This document shows, piece by piece, positions 41,519 to 52,980 of a DNA stretch of 64,000 nt. Position 1 is the first letter of the stretch. Every line of letters begins with the position of its first letter. Location: NCBI GenBank assembly GCA_973895155.1, contig OZ316893.1, forward strand, positions 18,166,001 to 18,230,000, read 5' to 3'. The notes beneath the pieces were generated by a model, which saw nothing but the letters and a program-made list of their open reading frames with translations, ran no database searches and was not told the origin of the DNA. Source of the stretch: Marsupella aquatica (lineage: Eukaryota > Marchantiophyta). A program made the translations under genes and the position numbers.

Positions 41519-44063
41519 CTAATGCCTGGTGCGCTTGCCAGAGCCGTCTGAGTGGGAGCGGCCATCCTGCTGCCTACGGAGTCTGTTGTTGTCCATCTTG
41601 AGGAGCTGGACTTGGTCTAGCAGAGATTCATTCTCTTGCTTTGCCGCGTCCGTCTCCTCAGCTGCCTCTTGGCATGCCTCTTCCAATTGTTGGGCGTCGC
41701 TCGTTAGCTTGTCCGCCATCTGGTTTTTCTTCTCGGCTTTGGTTTGAAGCCGCGCTACTTTGGCCTTTAGGGCGGAAATCTCCGCAGTATTACGCTGGTC
41801 CCGCTCGTCGGCCTCCTCTAGGTCTTTTTGCCAGATGATAGTTTGATTCTTCAAACTGTCAATCTGGGTCCGTAGCCGTGCAATCTTGGCCTCCTTCCCA
41901 GCTTTGGCCTGTTTGGCTAAGGCGGTAAGGGCGTGCGCATTTGCTAACAACTCATTGGCGGTTGCAACCTTGGGTCATAGTTGCAGAAGCTCAGCCTCTT
42001 GAGTCTCTATTTTGCCCTAAGTACACGGACTCAACCTGGTACCGCTCTATCCTCTGAAGGGCCTCCGACTGGGCCCGACCTGCCTTTACTGCGGTAACCA
42101 ACTCCTGGTTGAAGAAGTAGGCTACCTTTCGGGCCATGAACTCCCCGGCCCGGGCAATCTGTTGGGAGAAATCTCCCAACAGCCCGTTCAAAAATGTACC
42201 CAGTACGAAGAGTTCCGGGTGGTCTAGGTTGTGCCCGTCTGGAGTTGGGCATGGGCAGACGTCAACTCGCGCGGGAGCCGGGGTAGTGACATCCAGCCTT
42301 GGGGAAGTAGTGAAGGGGCTGGGGTGTCCTCCTCCATCATCGTGCTGTCCTCTAGAATAGCCACTAGTGAGCCTTCTGGACCCTCGGGCTCGAGCAAGGC
42401 CTCCACCACCCCGACTTCTGCGCTTGGCCCGGCCCGGTTGATCGCGTCTAAGGTTGCGATCACTGCCTTGTCCGGTACCTCTTCGGCCACGGTTACGGCT
42501 ACTTGTGGAGGTGGGGTGGGTGAGGCCTGCATGGCCGCCAGACTTCGGGCCTCGGGTTGAGGCCGTCTCTCCAAGGTCGGGAAGACCCACCTAGTCGGGA
42601 CCAACTTAGTTACGTTGGCCCGGGGAAGGGTTCATCGATCAAACTGGAAGTACCACTCAAGAATGATCTCGATGTGGCTCGCAAAATATGCCTTCCCGCC
42701 GATGTACAACGCCTTCCTTTGCCATTCCATCTCTTCATGGAACTTCTTAGCAAAGTACGATGCCCACTTCCTAGGCCGATAGTTCTTGACCTGGATAACC
42801 TGGGTAGCGGAGATCTCGCCTCGGGGTTCCATCATATGGAGGGCGTACCTCTGGAACTCCAGTTGCTCGCTATCTTGGGGATGAGGCAGGTCCTCATCAC
42901 AAACCCGTTGTCCACTGACTACTTGGAGGGGAAACTCAAGGATTGGTACTTGGCTCCTTTGCCCCCGAGAGCCCAAAGATCATCCTGAGCCGCTTCTCTA
43001 TGAGGGACATATTCCTCCCCCGTAGCCGAGTATGCTGACAGACATTGTCATAATTCTTGACGAACTCTGTCATGTCCTCCCCGTAGTACCTGCAGGTGTT
43101 CCAGGGGAGAGAGGCGAGGTGCTCAAACCCCTGAGTCTTCAAGTACACCGCATGTTTGGGGTGGAGGATGTTCTTATGCATGTTATCCCCCATGTAGTGC
43201 ATTGTCACCTTGGCCATGGTTAACCCGGATACAGCTACGGGTTCCTTCCTCTTCTTTCCTCGAGACTGGCTCCCATGATGGCTCGGAGAGGGTGACATCT
43301 CCCCATCCTCCCAATTGGGTATGGGTAGTGCCACGCGCTAGTATTGGGGCCGGGGCGGCTACGGTCACCATGTTGTCCACCGGAGCCACTACTCGGGTCT
43401 GGGCCTCGGGAGGGGGCAATGTAGTGCCGGCTCCCTGGGTGCTCGCTCCTCTGGGCCGCCTGAGCAAGGGTAGGGTAGCCTTGTTGTCATCGCTGAGGTC
43501 CACAGCATTGATGACAGATCGCACCTGTATGGGCGGGGCGACCGGCGGTGGGGATCGGCTAGGCTGAGGCGGAGCCTAAGCCGGTGTTGGTGCGGGTACG
43601 GGCACGGTCTCGGCTAGGCTGGCACCGGTGGTTGATGGTATGGCTGCCATGAAGTTTTGCAGGTGCCGGTAGAGGTTTTTCGAAGCAAGTGTAGACAGCC
43701 TTGTCGACTAGGTAGTGTTGAACTCGCTGTTGATGATGGCCTGGACCCGAGCGGGGATGTGGTCAAAGTGGTGCTGCTGTAAGTCGATCGTGCCCGGGAT
43801 AGTGAAGACCCCGTTCGGAAGCCCAAGCAATGCCTCTTAGAAGCCGATGTATTTGCCCCCGTCAAAGAAGTACCCTGATATTTCTTTGGGTTGGTAAAGC
43901 TTGCTTTGGGACGGGTAATCAAAGTTAAGGAGATAGTGGTGGTGGTCTGCTAAGCGGATGGCTCTCTCATACTCGTGTTTTAATGAGTTGGCCAAGTGCC
44001 CCCGATAGGCAGGAACTGTGTCCAGAATCATATGGCCAAACTGGAAAGGATCGTGTGCGACAT
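41519..44063 (-). pseudogene. Broken TQG-type/coiled-coil ORF of LTR D
   Basis: Starts near the ATG at 44063, 106 nt after the TATA box. Successive frames give FGHMILDTVPAYRGHLANSL, FFDGGKYIGF, then a Pro/Thr-rich linker, the core (42936-43334: HPKHAVYLKTQGFEHLASLP, DMTEFVKNYD, RGRNMSLIEKRLRMIFGL), LEFQRYALHMMEPRGEIS with WASYFAKKFHEEME (42632-42976), a basic linker, a helical block FLNGLLGDFSQQIARAGEFM and a coiled coil (41519-41950, LRTQIDSLKNQTIIWQKDLE) ending in a basic tail. At least five frame changes. It is the only family-I copy here that shows the whole domain order. Confidence 0.65.
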
Positions 44064-44161
44064 TCAAAGGAGATAGAAGGCGACTAAGGATGGGCAAGAG
44101 AACTGGGATCGAAGCTGGCGCGTGGACTGAAGAATTGGTGCACTACAAAGGATCGGCCCCC

Positions 44162-44169
44162 TTTTTATA
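44162..44169 (-). promoter_or_regulatory. TATA box of LTR D
   Basis: TATAAAAA on the minus strand, 360 bp from the LTR start. Confidence 0.7.
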
Positions 44170-44529
44170 CCCTGAGAGCTCGTCGGTCGCCCGACGCCTC
44201 CTTGTTGCTTATAGGCCAAGCCTTTCACACTTGCAGTGTACCGGCCACTCCGCCAGTCTGGGTTAGCGCGTGTCAGTGGCCGTCTCCCGGAGTTCATTAT
44301 ACGGACCCGAGGGAGGGGGGCCCATTACATGCTCGCGACCGGGCGTGCGAATGGTGACCCGCCGCCAGCCCAAAAACGAATGCGCCTTATTGACTAATGA
44401 TTTCCTACTTATAATGTCTACCTAAATACTCTCGTTACGCTAATAATTATGGTCTAAGATACCCCTAATGTGCGTGCTAAGCATGGTTAGGCCGAATTAC
44501 TCATTACCCACCGTACCGGCGGTGTCACA

Positions 44530-46024
44530 TAGCTCCCTGCTTAATTGTGAAGCGTCCTCGCGAACATCACTATCAGCATCGTCGTCTTGATGGTGGTACT
44601 TCTTCACACGATTGTAACTGACTCGCATGGGGAGTAAATTGCCGGCGTACGTTGCGAGTTAGGGTAGATCTGATTGACTAGGAAAGGCCCTAACCAACGG
44701 GTATGAAGCTTCCCCAGAAATTGCATGTACCTGCTATCGTACAACAGGACTAGATCGCCCGTCACAACATTGACTTCCGTAGTCCTTTGTCGTGCTGCTT
44801 CTTGGAAGCTGCCTGCTGCTTTACGACGTGTCGAGCTGCCAGTAGCCATGCCTCTTCTAAGGCTTCAATCTGATAAGCTCTGTCTGATGAACTTTCAGGT
44901 TTGGTTAAGCGATCCTGAATGCTGACCCGGGGAGTGTGTACTTCAAACTCAACGGGCACCAACGAATGTTGGCCGACCACGAGAAAGTATGGGTTGTGAC
45001 TCGTAGTAGTCTTGTAAGCTAGATTATATGAGTACACCGCTGCGTACAACTTATCATCCCAATCCGTTTTGTGCGCGGCTATTGTCTTGTTGAGGATCTT
45101 CCCAATGATACCATTGGCTCTCTTCGTCAGCCCGTTGGCTTTAGGATGATACGGGGTTGTCTTGCGGTGCTTGACTAGGTAATGCTCCGTAAGCCGTGCT
45201 ACGGTGTCATTGAGGAAGTGTGTTCCACGGTCGCTTACTAATTCCAAGGGAGGCCTAAACCGGGTGAAGATCTGCTCGTATAAGAATTGGGCGCTTGTGG
45301 CGGCATCGTCCCTCACCGTAGCCCGTGCTTCGACCCACTTGGTGGAGTAATCTATAGCTAGCAGGATGTACCTGCATCTTCATCTTTGGGTAACGGGAGT
45401 GAACGGCCCGATATAATCAATACCCCAATTTTTGAAAGGTGCTAAGGGAAGCATGGACGTGAGAGGGTGATGATGAGCTTGTCTTGGGGCCCCAGCCCGC
45501 TGACACAGATCACAGCCTTTGATGAAGCACTGTACATCCCTATGCAACGTGGGCCACCAATACCCCGAGTCAAGAATTTTCCGGGCTGTGGTGATAGCCA
45601 CAAAATGGCCTCCTGCTTCCTCTTCGTGCAAGGCCGACATCACAATGAGAGTTTCTTTGTACTCCAGGCAGCGTCGTAGTTTCCCATTAACTCCTTCCTT
45701 GTGTAAGTGGCCCTGTATCATGATGTATGGCCCCGCCTCTTGGAGAAACATGGCGGCAGCTTCTTGGTTGATGCCATCGGGGATGCGTCCAGTCAGAAGG
45801 AACGTAATGATTGGCCCATACCATGTTGGCGCTCCCGTCCCTACGTGGAACAATTCCTCATCGAGGAAGGTGTCGTTAATAGATTGCTCAACTGGTACTC
45901 CATCTAGTCTTGAAAAGAAATCAGCATTGAGGTGCGTCTTCCCGGGTCGAACCCATACTTTGTAATTAAACTCTTGCAGTAGTAACAGGGCTATGTGTCC
46001 TGTGACATCTGCTTTGTTGACCAT
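44530..46024 (-). pseudogene. Integrase (element D)
   Basis: 45380-46024: RNase H end, then the zinc domain (HEEEAGGHFVAITTARKIL, CDLCQRAG) and WGIDYIGPFTPV with the first Asp. 44762-45316: LVSDRGTHFLND with the second Asp. The position of the catalytic Glu reads GLTKRANG, that is Lys instead of Glu. The C-terminal module WLGPFLVNQIYPN and a tail with NRVKKYHHQ runs to the LTR start. Frame breaks at about 45370 and 44800. Confidence 0.83.
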
Positions 46025-47699
46025 GTATTTTAGGCTATCATGATCCGTGTGGAATATGACCTTGTAGCCAAGCAGATAGTGTCAGAACTTCTTACATGAG
46101 TAGATAATACCCAGAGCTTCTCAATCAATGGGAGAATAGTTTTTCTAGGCTGCGAATAGTTGACGGCTAGCGAAGTAGATGGGGTGGTCACATCCGTCCT
46201 TATCAAGCTGACTGAGCACGGACCCAATATAGAACCCGGACATGTCAACATACACATGGAACTCCTTATTCCAGTCCGGAGTGACCATGATAGGTGTTGT
46301 GGTGAGTCATTTACGGAGTTCTTCAAAAGCAATCCGTCTCCGGGGTGTCTCCTCGATCACCGCGTCCTTCTTCATCATCTCAGTTAAGGGCAACGCAATT
46401 TTAGCAAAGTCTTTAATGAACCGGCGATAGTACCCAACACAGCCTAGAAAAGACCTTACAGCCTTTTGATCAACGGGGAACACTACTGCCATCCAGGCTG
46501 CTACCTTCTCGTGATCCACTTCAATACCCCGTTTGGATACCCGATGGCCGAGCAACACTCCTTCTACCCCAAAAAAACACTTGCCCAGGTGGAGCTTAAG
46601 GTTAACCTCCTGGCATCGCTATAGAGTACGTCGTAGGTGTTCGGGGTGCATGGCCACAGTTCCAAAGATGGCGAAGTCATCGATAAATATCCCAAAAACT
46701 CCCGTAGGAAATCATGGAAATATTCATCATGAGCCGCTGGAACATGGCCGAGGCGTTACACAGCCCAAAAGGCATCCTCCAAAATGCAAATGTCCCCCAC
46801 TCGGTGGTGAACGTGGTTTTTAGCTGATCCAAGAGGCGGATCCAAATCTGGTTGTAGCCCGAATAGCCGTCAAGGAAGGTGTAGATTTCATTCCGAGCTA
46901 CCATATCCAAAACCATGTCCGTGAATGGTAACGGGTAGTGGTCCTTTTGGGTAGCATCGTTCAGCTTACGATAATCCTGATAGATGCGGATCTTGGGTTT
47001 CCCTTCCGTGCCTCCCTTTTTTGGCACAATGACGATGGGAGATACCCAATCACTCGCCATTACCGGGTAAATGATATCCGCGGCCAGTAGATGATCGATC
47101 TCTTCTTTCACCAAGATTGAATATCTCGGGTTCATACGCCGCTGGCGCTGCTGTACCACATGTGCACCTAGGTTTAGGTCGATCGTGTGTTCTCCTAGCT
47201 TGGGGGAGACACCCGTCAAGTCATGATGGCTCCATGCGAACACATCCCCATACTCCTTGAGCAGTGACTGAATGGATTTCTTGGCCTAACCCATTAAGGC
47301 GTGGCCTAAGTTGAACGTCTTATCCATCCCCGTGGTGTACTTTTGGTAGTGCTTCTTCCTGATGACTTCTACTTGATTACGCAAGCCCGGGTCCAGACTA
47401 GCGTCTAGCTCTGCTAAGTGGACTCCCCTGTACGTCGGCGGGGTCGGGTTTGACTCTGGTGCTATGACCACGTCTTCTTCCATCGGGATAGAAGGGTCCC
47501 GGGATACTTGCTTATTATGATTGGGTCCCGAACTCTCGGCTTTGGCTGAGGTCGTGGTGGCCTTGCTTCCTGAGGGGTTGATGGTAGGCATAATGGCTTC
47601 AGCTCCCTGCTTAGCTGGAGCTGCATTTTGCGTGTCCTTCTGGGTGAGACTTTGAGCGGGTTGCACCTTAGTTGAGGGGTTAGAGGAACTCGGGTTGAG
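46025..47699 (-). pseudogene. Protease-RT linker, RT and RNase H (element D)
   Basis: 47286-47699 is a Ser/Pro/Thr-rich linker ending in a YQKYTTGMDKTFNLG block. RT: VFAWSHHDLTGVSPKLGEH, RIYQDYRKLNDATQKDHY, FLDGYSGYNQIWI, FGLCNASAMFQRLMM, then a frameshift followed by IFIDDFAIFG (FIDD intact), LLGHRVSKRGIEVD, FLGCVGYYRRFIKDFAKIAL. RNase H is decayed around 46030-46300. The upstream part (protease, gag) is displaced beyond E and F. Confidence 0.85.
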
Positions 47700-47831
47700 G
47701 TTGCTGTAAACGATAAAAATTACACCGGCAATATTATAGTTTTTCTTTAGGTTTAGAAGTGTCAACTAGAGGTCAACCAAGAGTATTTAGGAAGTAGTAA
47801 GCAAGGACCAGCGGTTATTCATTTTGTGGAG

Positions 47832-48437
47832 ATGACAGAAAGGCTGGAAGTAGGGGAGGTGACGATCATCTCGATTAACAGTCGTGTAGGAGTCAAGTTC
47901 TGCTATGAAGGCTGCGATGGCCTACTAGCAGATGGCAGAATATGTGCCTTAGGCACAAGAGCTCGACAGAGAAGGCAAGGGGGGGCGAATATAGGAACCC
48001 CCGTTAGCAGGAATCGGTTAGCTCATGAGTGTAAGTCGCTAGGAGAAGGAGTGCCTATGTTCATGTTCACTATTCGGATCAAAGAAGGAAGCTGTCGTGT
48101 ATGGGATGCGGCGGGGCAACAATTGTTCGGAGTGAAGGGCGAAGAGTTCTGCCAACGATTCACCACCGGCGAGGCCATCGAAGAACTCTGTAGAAAGGTC
48201 ATGCGGAAGAAATGGAATCTGCTGCTAAGACGGGATAACAGCCACGATCAGCGGATTACGTGGCGATTAATCACCGCCGAACAAGTAATCGTGGCCGGCG
48301 AACCGAGCAACCCCAAGGAAGATGACAGAAGTCAGGAGGTCGAGGCACATATGGCAAGATTAACAATCGGGAGTCCGGAAGCTTCCGGATCAGGCGCAAC
48401 CGAAGGGAATCGAGGAGGCCGTTGCACAGTTCAGTAA
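47832..48437 (+). CDS. RPA1-like OB-fold/zinc protein encoded in LTR U3
   Basis: About 201 codons from the ATG at 47832, 127 bp inside the LTR. N-terminal VGEVTIISI; then FCYEGCDGLL (C-x3-C) with further Cys in GRICALG and HECKS; then MFMFTIRIKEGSCRVWDAAG, QQLFGVKGEEF, a helical GEAIEELCRKVMRKKWNLLL and a last strand ITWRLITAEQVIV. Zinc-binding Cys residues before a strand pattern ending in a helix match the C-terminal OB fold of replication protein A large subunit (Y-x2-C..C, then F-R-L-x-V-x-D-x-T-G/W-F/E-L-G). Proposed role: binding single-stranded DNA or RNA; inference from fold resemblance only. Because it lies upstream of the LTR TATA box, it would be expressed from the 3' LTR U3 at the end of the genomic RNA or by another promoter. 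Confidence 0.6.
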   Translation: MTERLEVGEVTIISINSRVGVKFCYEGCDGLLADGRICALGTRARQRRQGGANIGTPVSRNRLAHECKSLGEGVPMFMFTIRIKEGSCRVWDAAGQQLFGVKGEEFCQRFTTGEAIEELCRKVMRKKWNLLLRRDNSHDQRITWRLITAEQVIVAGEPSNPKEDDRSQEVEAHMARLTIGSPEASGSGATEGNRGGRCTVQ

Positions 48438-48762
48438 CCAGGAAGACAAAACTTCTTGACATAGTAATCAGCAGTTCTTGGCTTCCACTCATCGTTCTGG
48501 TAGGCATTAGTTAGCGTTCTTGATGAACGAGCAAAGGAGATCAAAGAGGAGGCGCGAGTCGTCCAACTGTAATCGGCGCACCCCAAGAAGTCGTAGAGGC
48601 CTCTGGCAGAGACGGACACGAGGCATAGGTATTTAGAGGCTGTGGAGCGCTAGGCGCTCTGTCACTTTTTGCTAGAAGTCTGGGGCAAGGTAGGGCTCCG
48701 CTCACCTTAGGAATGCCAGCAATTTTGTAATAGTGTCCCTACTCAGTTGAGTAGTCTTTGAG

Positions 48763-48769
48763 TATAAAG
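48763..48769 (+). promoter_or_regulatory. TATA box of the E 5' LTR
   Basis: TATAAAG followed by a GA-rich stretch; identical in the other LTR at 60284-60290. It places the U3/R border near 48790. Confidence 0.7.
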
Positions 48770-48899
48770 AGAGAGTTTGGAATGAATGCAACAGAGTGAA
48801 GTCCGCACTTGAGCAGTGAAGGAGAACGTCGAATCAGAGAGAGAGAGAGAAGGAATTTGCCTTATGCAGCAAGTCGTTACTCTTTAATCGCAACGATGA

Positions 48900-49503
48900 A
48901 TGAATATCGTCTCATTGCAAACCAGAACCTTACGGGCCAGTGCCTCAAGGTATAGGTTGAACAGACAGCTAGTGAGAAGCGGTGTCTGGTTGGAGATGGT
49001 GTGTTTTGAAGGCGATACACTGGTCGTCATACACCTCCATCATACAAGGGTAAACGTGATACTGGGGTACTTGCTTAGGGTAACCCTGTCATAGTCACCC
49101 ACACAATCCGAAAATCAATTGCCAGGCAGGCTGATTCAAAGGATAGCCGGACTTAATCAGGTCACGGCTACTAAAAACCATGAACGCAGACAGCAGTGAC
49201 GACAAGTCTTGCTCCTTGATTACCTTAAGATCATTGGAACTGTGGATCTGTTCTATCGGCACCCATCTTATTTCCCGTCAGTCACTATACGAGAACATTC
49301 CGATTTGCTTGATCACTTACCGCGAGTGGTGTGGGTTCATTGAGATTGTGTATAGAGAGGGGTTATAGTGTTGGTCGAGGCTAAAGTACCTAAGAAGTGG
49401 AAGACGGAACTCAACATTCAAGAGCACTTGGTCGGATTCACTTACAGGGACTGTGTCGAGATAAAAGGAGTGCCGCCTCTCGAAGGTCGGTTAATCATTT
49501 AAA
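48900..49503 (+). pseudogene. Conserved coding segments in LTR R/U5 (5' LTR of E)
   Basis: 48900-49094 (NRQLVRSGVWLEMVCFEGD) and 49180-49368 plus the following frame (LELWICSIGTHLIS, TYREWCGFIEIVYREGL, then VPKKWKTELNIQEHL). A 2-base difference near 49370 (GGGGTTATAGTG versus GGGGTTAGTG) breaks this copy; the 3' LTR is open there. About 85 untranslated bases separate the two segments, so splicing or a lost frame must join them if they form one protein. No known family recognised. Confidence 0.5.
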
Positions 49504-49572
49504 CAAGATTACTGAGGAGAAGGTAGTTAAACGGCCATTAATTGCAAGGTCGAAGTTGGCGTTTAACATTTT

Positions 49573-49590
49573 TGGTGACCATACTGGGGA
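49573..49590 (+). promoter_or_regulatory. Candidate primer-binding site of E
   Basis: TGGTGACCATACTGG begins 4 nt after the LTR end, as expected for pairing with a tRNA 3' CCA end. The tRNA was not identified. Confidence 0.4.
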
Positions 49591-50491
49591 ACGCCTCGTT
49601 GAGGGTTCCGAAAGAGGAGCAACTGCTATGACCAGCAGTCCAAACCAAGAGAGAAACGCGCAAATCCAAAAAGGCGAACGGGTGACATGAACTCGCCGAA
49701 GGAGTTCTGGACGATGTTCTATTTTGAGAAGGATGCCGAAGCAGCAATCATAGCAACACTGAACGAGAAAGAGCACTCGATACTAGCCAGCGGGAGAAGT
49801 AGGGCATGAGAAGGCGATGTTATGATAATTGCTTACACCACGCCCACACACACAGAGTTGGTACTTCAAGAAGCGCATGGAGGAACCTGGAACGTGAGGA
49901 GGCGAGCAATTCATTTGCAATCCTCTGTTCGGAGCAGTGTTTACAGCAGCGACCATGCCACCAAGTGATCGATTACCTCAAGGCTACACGCAATACCGCC
50001 TACCCAAGAGAAAGGAGGACCTTAGAAAACTCTTAGAATGGTGTCATTGGAATCGAAATGAGTACCCGGTTGCGATAGCATTGCAGATAGGCTGAATCAC
50101 TAGGAAATTAAGTTCTAAACTAGAGGAAACCGCAGGAGCTTGCCCAAGATGTATGATGTGGAGTCAACATGACAGTTTTGAGTTTTCTATGTTAAACCAG
50201 TTATTAACGATGTGCTTTAACGAGGAACTCATGGCTCCAGAAGCCTGCACTCCTAGTTTAAGCGAATAGGAGTCATTTCGCAGAGGGCATAGCCGCAGTT
50301 GAGCAAAGGAGAGAGAGGAACTGATTAACAGAAGTTATAGCATTAGTCAAGTAAAGGAGACAGTAGAAGGTCTCCGTTTTTGTGAAAAGTAACGAGTAAT
50401 AAGATCTTGACATCACCCTTGTAAAGAAAGACCTGATCGTTGAGTATATTGCTTGAAGGCAGAGAAAAGGCTTTGCTAACCCAGAAGATAA
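49591..50491 (+). other. Leader of element E before gag
   Basis: No supported ORF. It should contain the packaging region. Confidence 0.5.
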
Positions 50492-51560
50492 ATGGGCAAG
50501 ACGCCCATCAATCCCAACGAAGGGGAAATGGCAGAGGAGTTTGAACCTTTCCAAGAAAGCAGACTCAAACTTGAGGTCGAAGAACAAATCGAGACTTCAA
50601 GGGCTCAAGATAAGGTCGAAGAACCCTGGAAGAAGCCATGGAACGACTTAAAACCCACCAAGGAGCTGGCATTAGTTCAAGATCGGCTCCTACCAGAAGG
50701 GTTAAAATACCCATGTTCAAGGGAGCACCTGATGAAGATGCCGATACCCACTTAGCACGTTTCGAAGAAATGCTCAGAGCTAACCACGAACAGAACGACA
50801 CAGCCCGATTAGAGCTATTTCCCAGCTCACTAGACAAGGAGGCTTTTGTATGGTACACTCAATACCCAGCTGACCATTTCAAAACTTGGCCTGAGTTTTC
50901 AAAAGAATTCTTAGATCATTACAGAAGGGCTAAGGAAGAATCTGATTTGTATAGCATTCTGCAAAACATGACTCAGAAGAAAGGAGAACCAGTACAGAAC
51001 TATATTGGACGGTTAAAGGTAACAATGAGGCGATTAACTAACAAACCGTCCGACGGGCAACGAATTAGCTGGATGAGAAAGGCTGTAAAGGGAAGTCTAG
51101 TCACAGTGGTAGAACAAAATCCCACTTCTAATGCTGATGAATACGAGAAAAGATTAATACGGCTAGAAGGCATTACTCAAATGCTTAACCAGGAAAAGAA
51201 CGAGAGCAGTAAGGATGAAGAGAGGGTTAACCGGAAAACAGAACCTTCTAAGGTAGAAGTCAAGGAAAACCGAGAGCGAGGCGAGCTTAGTACTCGTAAA
51301 TTCTGTGAAATACATGAGGCCTGGACATACTACTCAGGAATGCAACCAGAATCCTTTTAAAAAGAAACCTAGCCTAGGTGTAAATCAGGTAGGAACAAGC
51401 AAACAAGATGGGGATAGGATGGAGAGTAGTCAGGGATATTACAATCCGGATCGTAATGCAAACCGAAGGCCCTATAAGGATGGTGGTACTAAATACCCAC
51501 CGATTTGCTATTACTGACGACTAATTGGCCACATCAGGGGGCCCGATTGTGAATTATGGA
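50492..51560 (+). pseudogene. Gag (element E)
   Basis: The start is at 50492 (MGKTPINPNEGEMAEEFEPF); a frame change near 50680 leads to VKIPMFKGAPDEDADTHLARF, LELFPSSLDKEAFVWYTQYP, FKTWPEFSKEFLDHYRRAKE and QKKGEPVQNYIGRLK, the plant retrotransposon gag signature. Frame change again near 51310 gives GHTTQECN and finally a CCHC knuckle (51508-51552) whose second Cys codon is TGA. Capsid and nucleocapsid protein. Confidence 0.82.
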
Positions 51561-52980
51561 TGAAGCACATGAAAGAAAAAGAAGAAATAGCGGGGAAAGC
51601 CCCAGCACCTGTGAATATTGTGCAGGTGTCAACATATGTGGTGACAAGATCTCAAGGGCAGCCAGAGAACTCAACTCAAACCAATTCCCCGGAGACGGAG
51701 GGGGGATTCGATTGGAGCCAAATGGATGCAACCACCCGAGAAATGGTGGATGAAATTCGCCACAAACAGCGGAACGAGACTTTGCCACGACCTGAACGAT
51801 TAATGCGTTCAGAACCTTACGCAGAGACAGATACGGAAATTCTAGAGGAGGGAGTGACGATGGGGGGATTCGATCAAGAAACGGGACAACTTCCACGAGA
51901 CGAAGAACCACCGAATAACCCTGCCGAAGCAAACCAGCGAATAGTGGATAAGCTAGTGCAACTCATCGTGAAGACCAGAGTCGACATCACTGTCGAGGAA
52001 CTGTTCCAGCTAGCACCATAGTGCAAGGAAGCAGTAATGAGACGGTTGGGGGGCAGAATTAGTCCTACCACATTACCCGGAGTACCACTGTACCAAGCTG
52101 GGAAGATTCCCCTAATCGACAAAGGAGCCGTAGTACAGATCAGCGTAAGGGGCATCAAACTAAAGAACGTATTGCTGGATGGAGGGTCAGCCGTAAACCT
52201 CATGAGTGAGCCCTAAACCCTAAACCCTAAACCCTAAACTCTTACCAGCCCCTTTTAATTTAATAATGGCCGATCAAAGCAGCTGTCACCCACTGGGTTA
52301 CGTGCCAGACTTACCAATGCTGATTTCAAGCATCAAGTACAATTTAGGAGTGGTAGTTTTGAGAGAAGCAGATTCCACCCGAGGACAACCCATGTTGTTA
52401 GGACGACCTTGGCTAAGACAGGCCAAAGTAAAACAACATTGGGGGGAAGAGAAGGATTGTATAAAAATAGAACATGGAGGAGAGACTTTCAAGATCAGAA
52501 CCAAGGCTATCGAGGACGGTGTACCACCTATGGCTAGAGTCTGTACCTTGAACTGGGCAGAGGGGTTGAATGAGGATGAAGAAGAGACCTATTTAAAATG
52601 CCGTCCAGACTTAGTCCCAATTTCAGATATGGAAATAGTCAAGCTCAACGAGATGCAAGGAATGACCAAAGAAAAAATGGATCATGATCTACGAAACGAT
52701 CTGTTTAAACACATAGACCCGCAAGGCATTCAGGAGTGCTCATTAAAGGAGGAAGAAGCACAGACCACCTTGCAGGATCTAGCAGAGAAGGTGGTGGGAT
52801 GGAGTGCCACCGAAGAAGAGCACATTCAGAAGGTCGATTTGAGTGACACTGAACGACCACGAGAAGTAAAGATAGGGAAACACCTTTCCCCCGAGCTCAA
52901 AGAGGAACTTGTTACCCTACTCACCGAATTCCGAGATGTTTTTGCCTGGGATTACACGGAGTTAAAGGGAGTTCCAGAGT
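51561..52980 (+). pseudogene. Protease region (element E)
   Basis: Helical linker (EANQRIVDKLVQLIVKTRVD), TAG at 52019-52021, then LYQAGKIPLIDKGAVVQISV, the protease site VLLDGGSAVNLM, then a run of CCCTAAA heptamers with stops, and from 52266 ADQSSCHPLGYVPDLPM, GQPMLLGRPWLRQAKVK, which is the second half of the protease. The following chain runs to VFAWDYTELKGVP, the usual entrance to RT. Confidence 0.78.
52212..52240. repeat. Interstitial plant-type telomere repeat
   Basis: Four tandem CCCTAAA units with one degenerate last unit, inside the protease coding region between NLMSE and the ADQ block. Confidence 0.85.

Larger units (their letters stand above)
40632..44529 (-). mobile_element. 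3.9-kb family-I LTR (3' LTR of element D) with an ORF
   Basis: On the minus strand it starts at 44529 (TGTGACACCGCC) directly after a polypurine-like AAGCAGGGAGCTA that ends the integrase tail of D. It is placed to end at 40632 (GGTGTGACA), the near-perfect inverted match of its start. TATA box, ORF with coiled coil and the conserved hairpins lie in between. If the 40632 end is right, the LTR is 3898 bp and its ORF lies inside the LTR. The alternative is a short LTR followed by a second, tandem element, but no primer-binding site is seen between TATA box and ORF. Confidence 0.65.
47705..49568 (+). repeat. 5' LTR of element E (1864 bp)
   Basis: Contains an OB-fold ORF (U3), a TATA box at 48763 and conserved coding segments after it. 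A GA run (48836-48852) is 8 bases or so shorter than in the other LTR. Confidence 0.93.

Noticed and set aside
49397-50036. Short ORFs in the E leader
   Set aside because: No shared protein with other elements and no start context; most likely chance frames.
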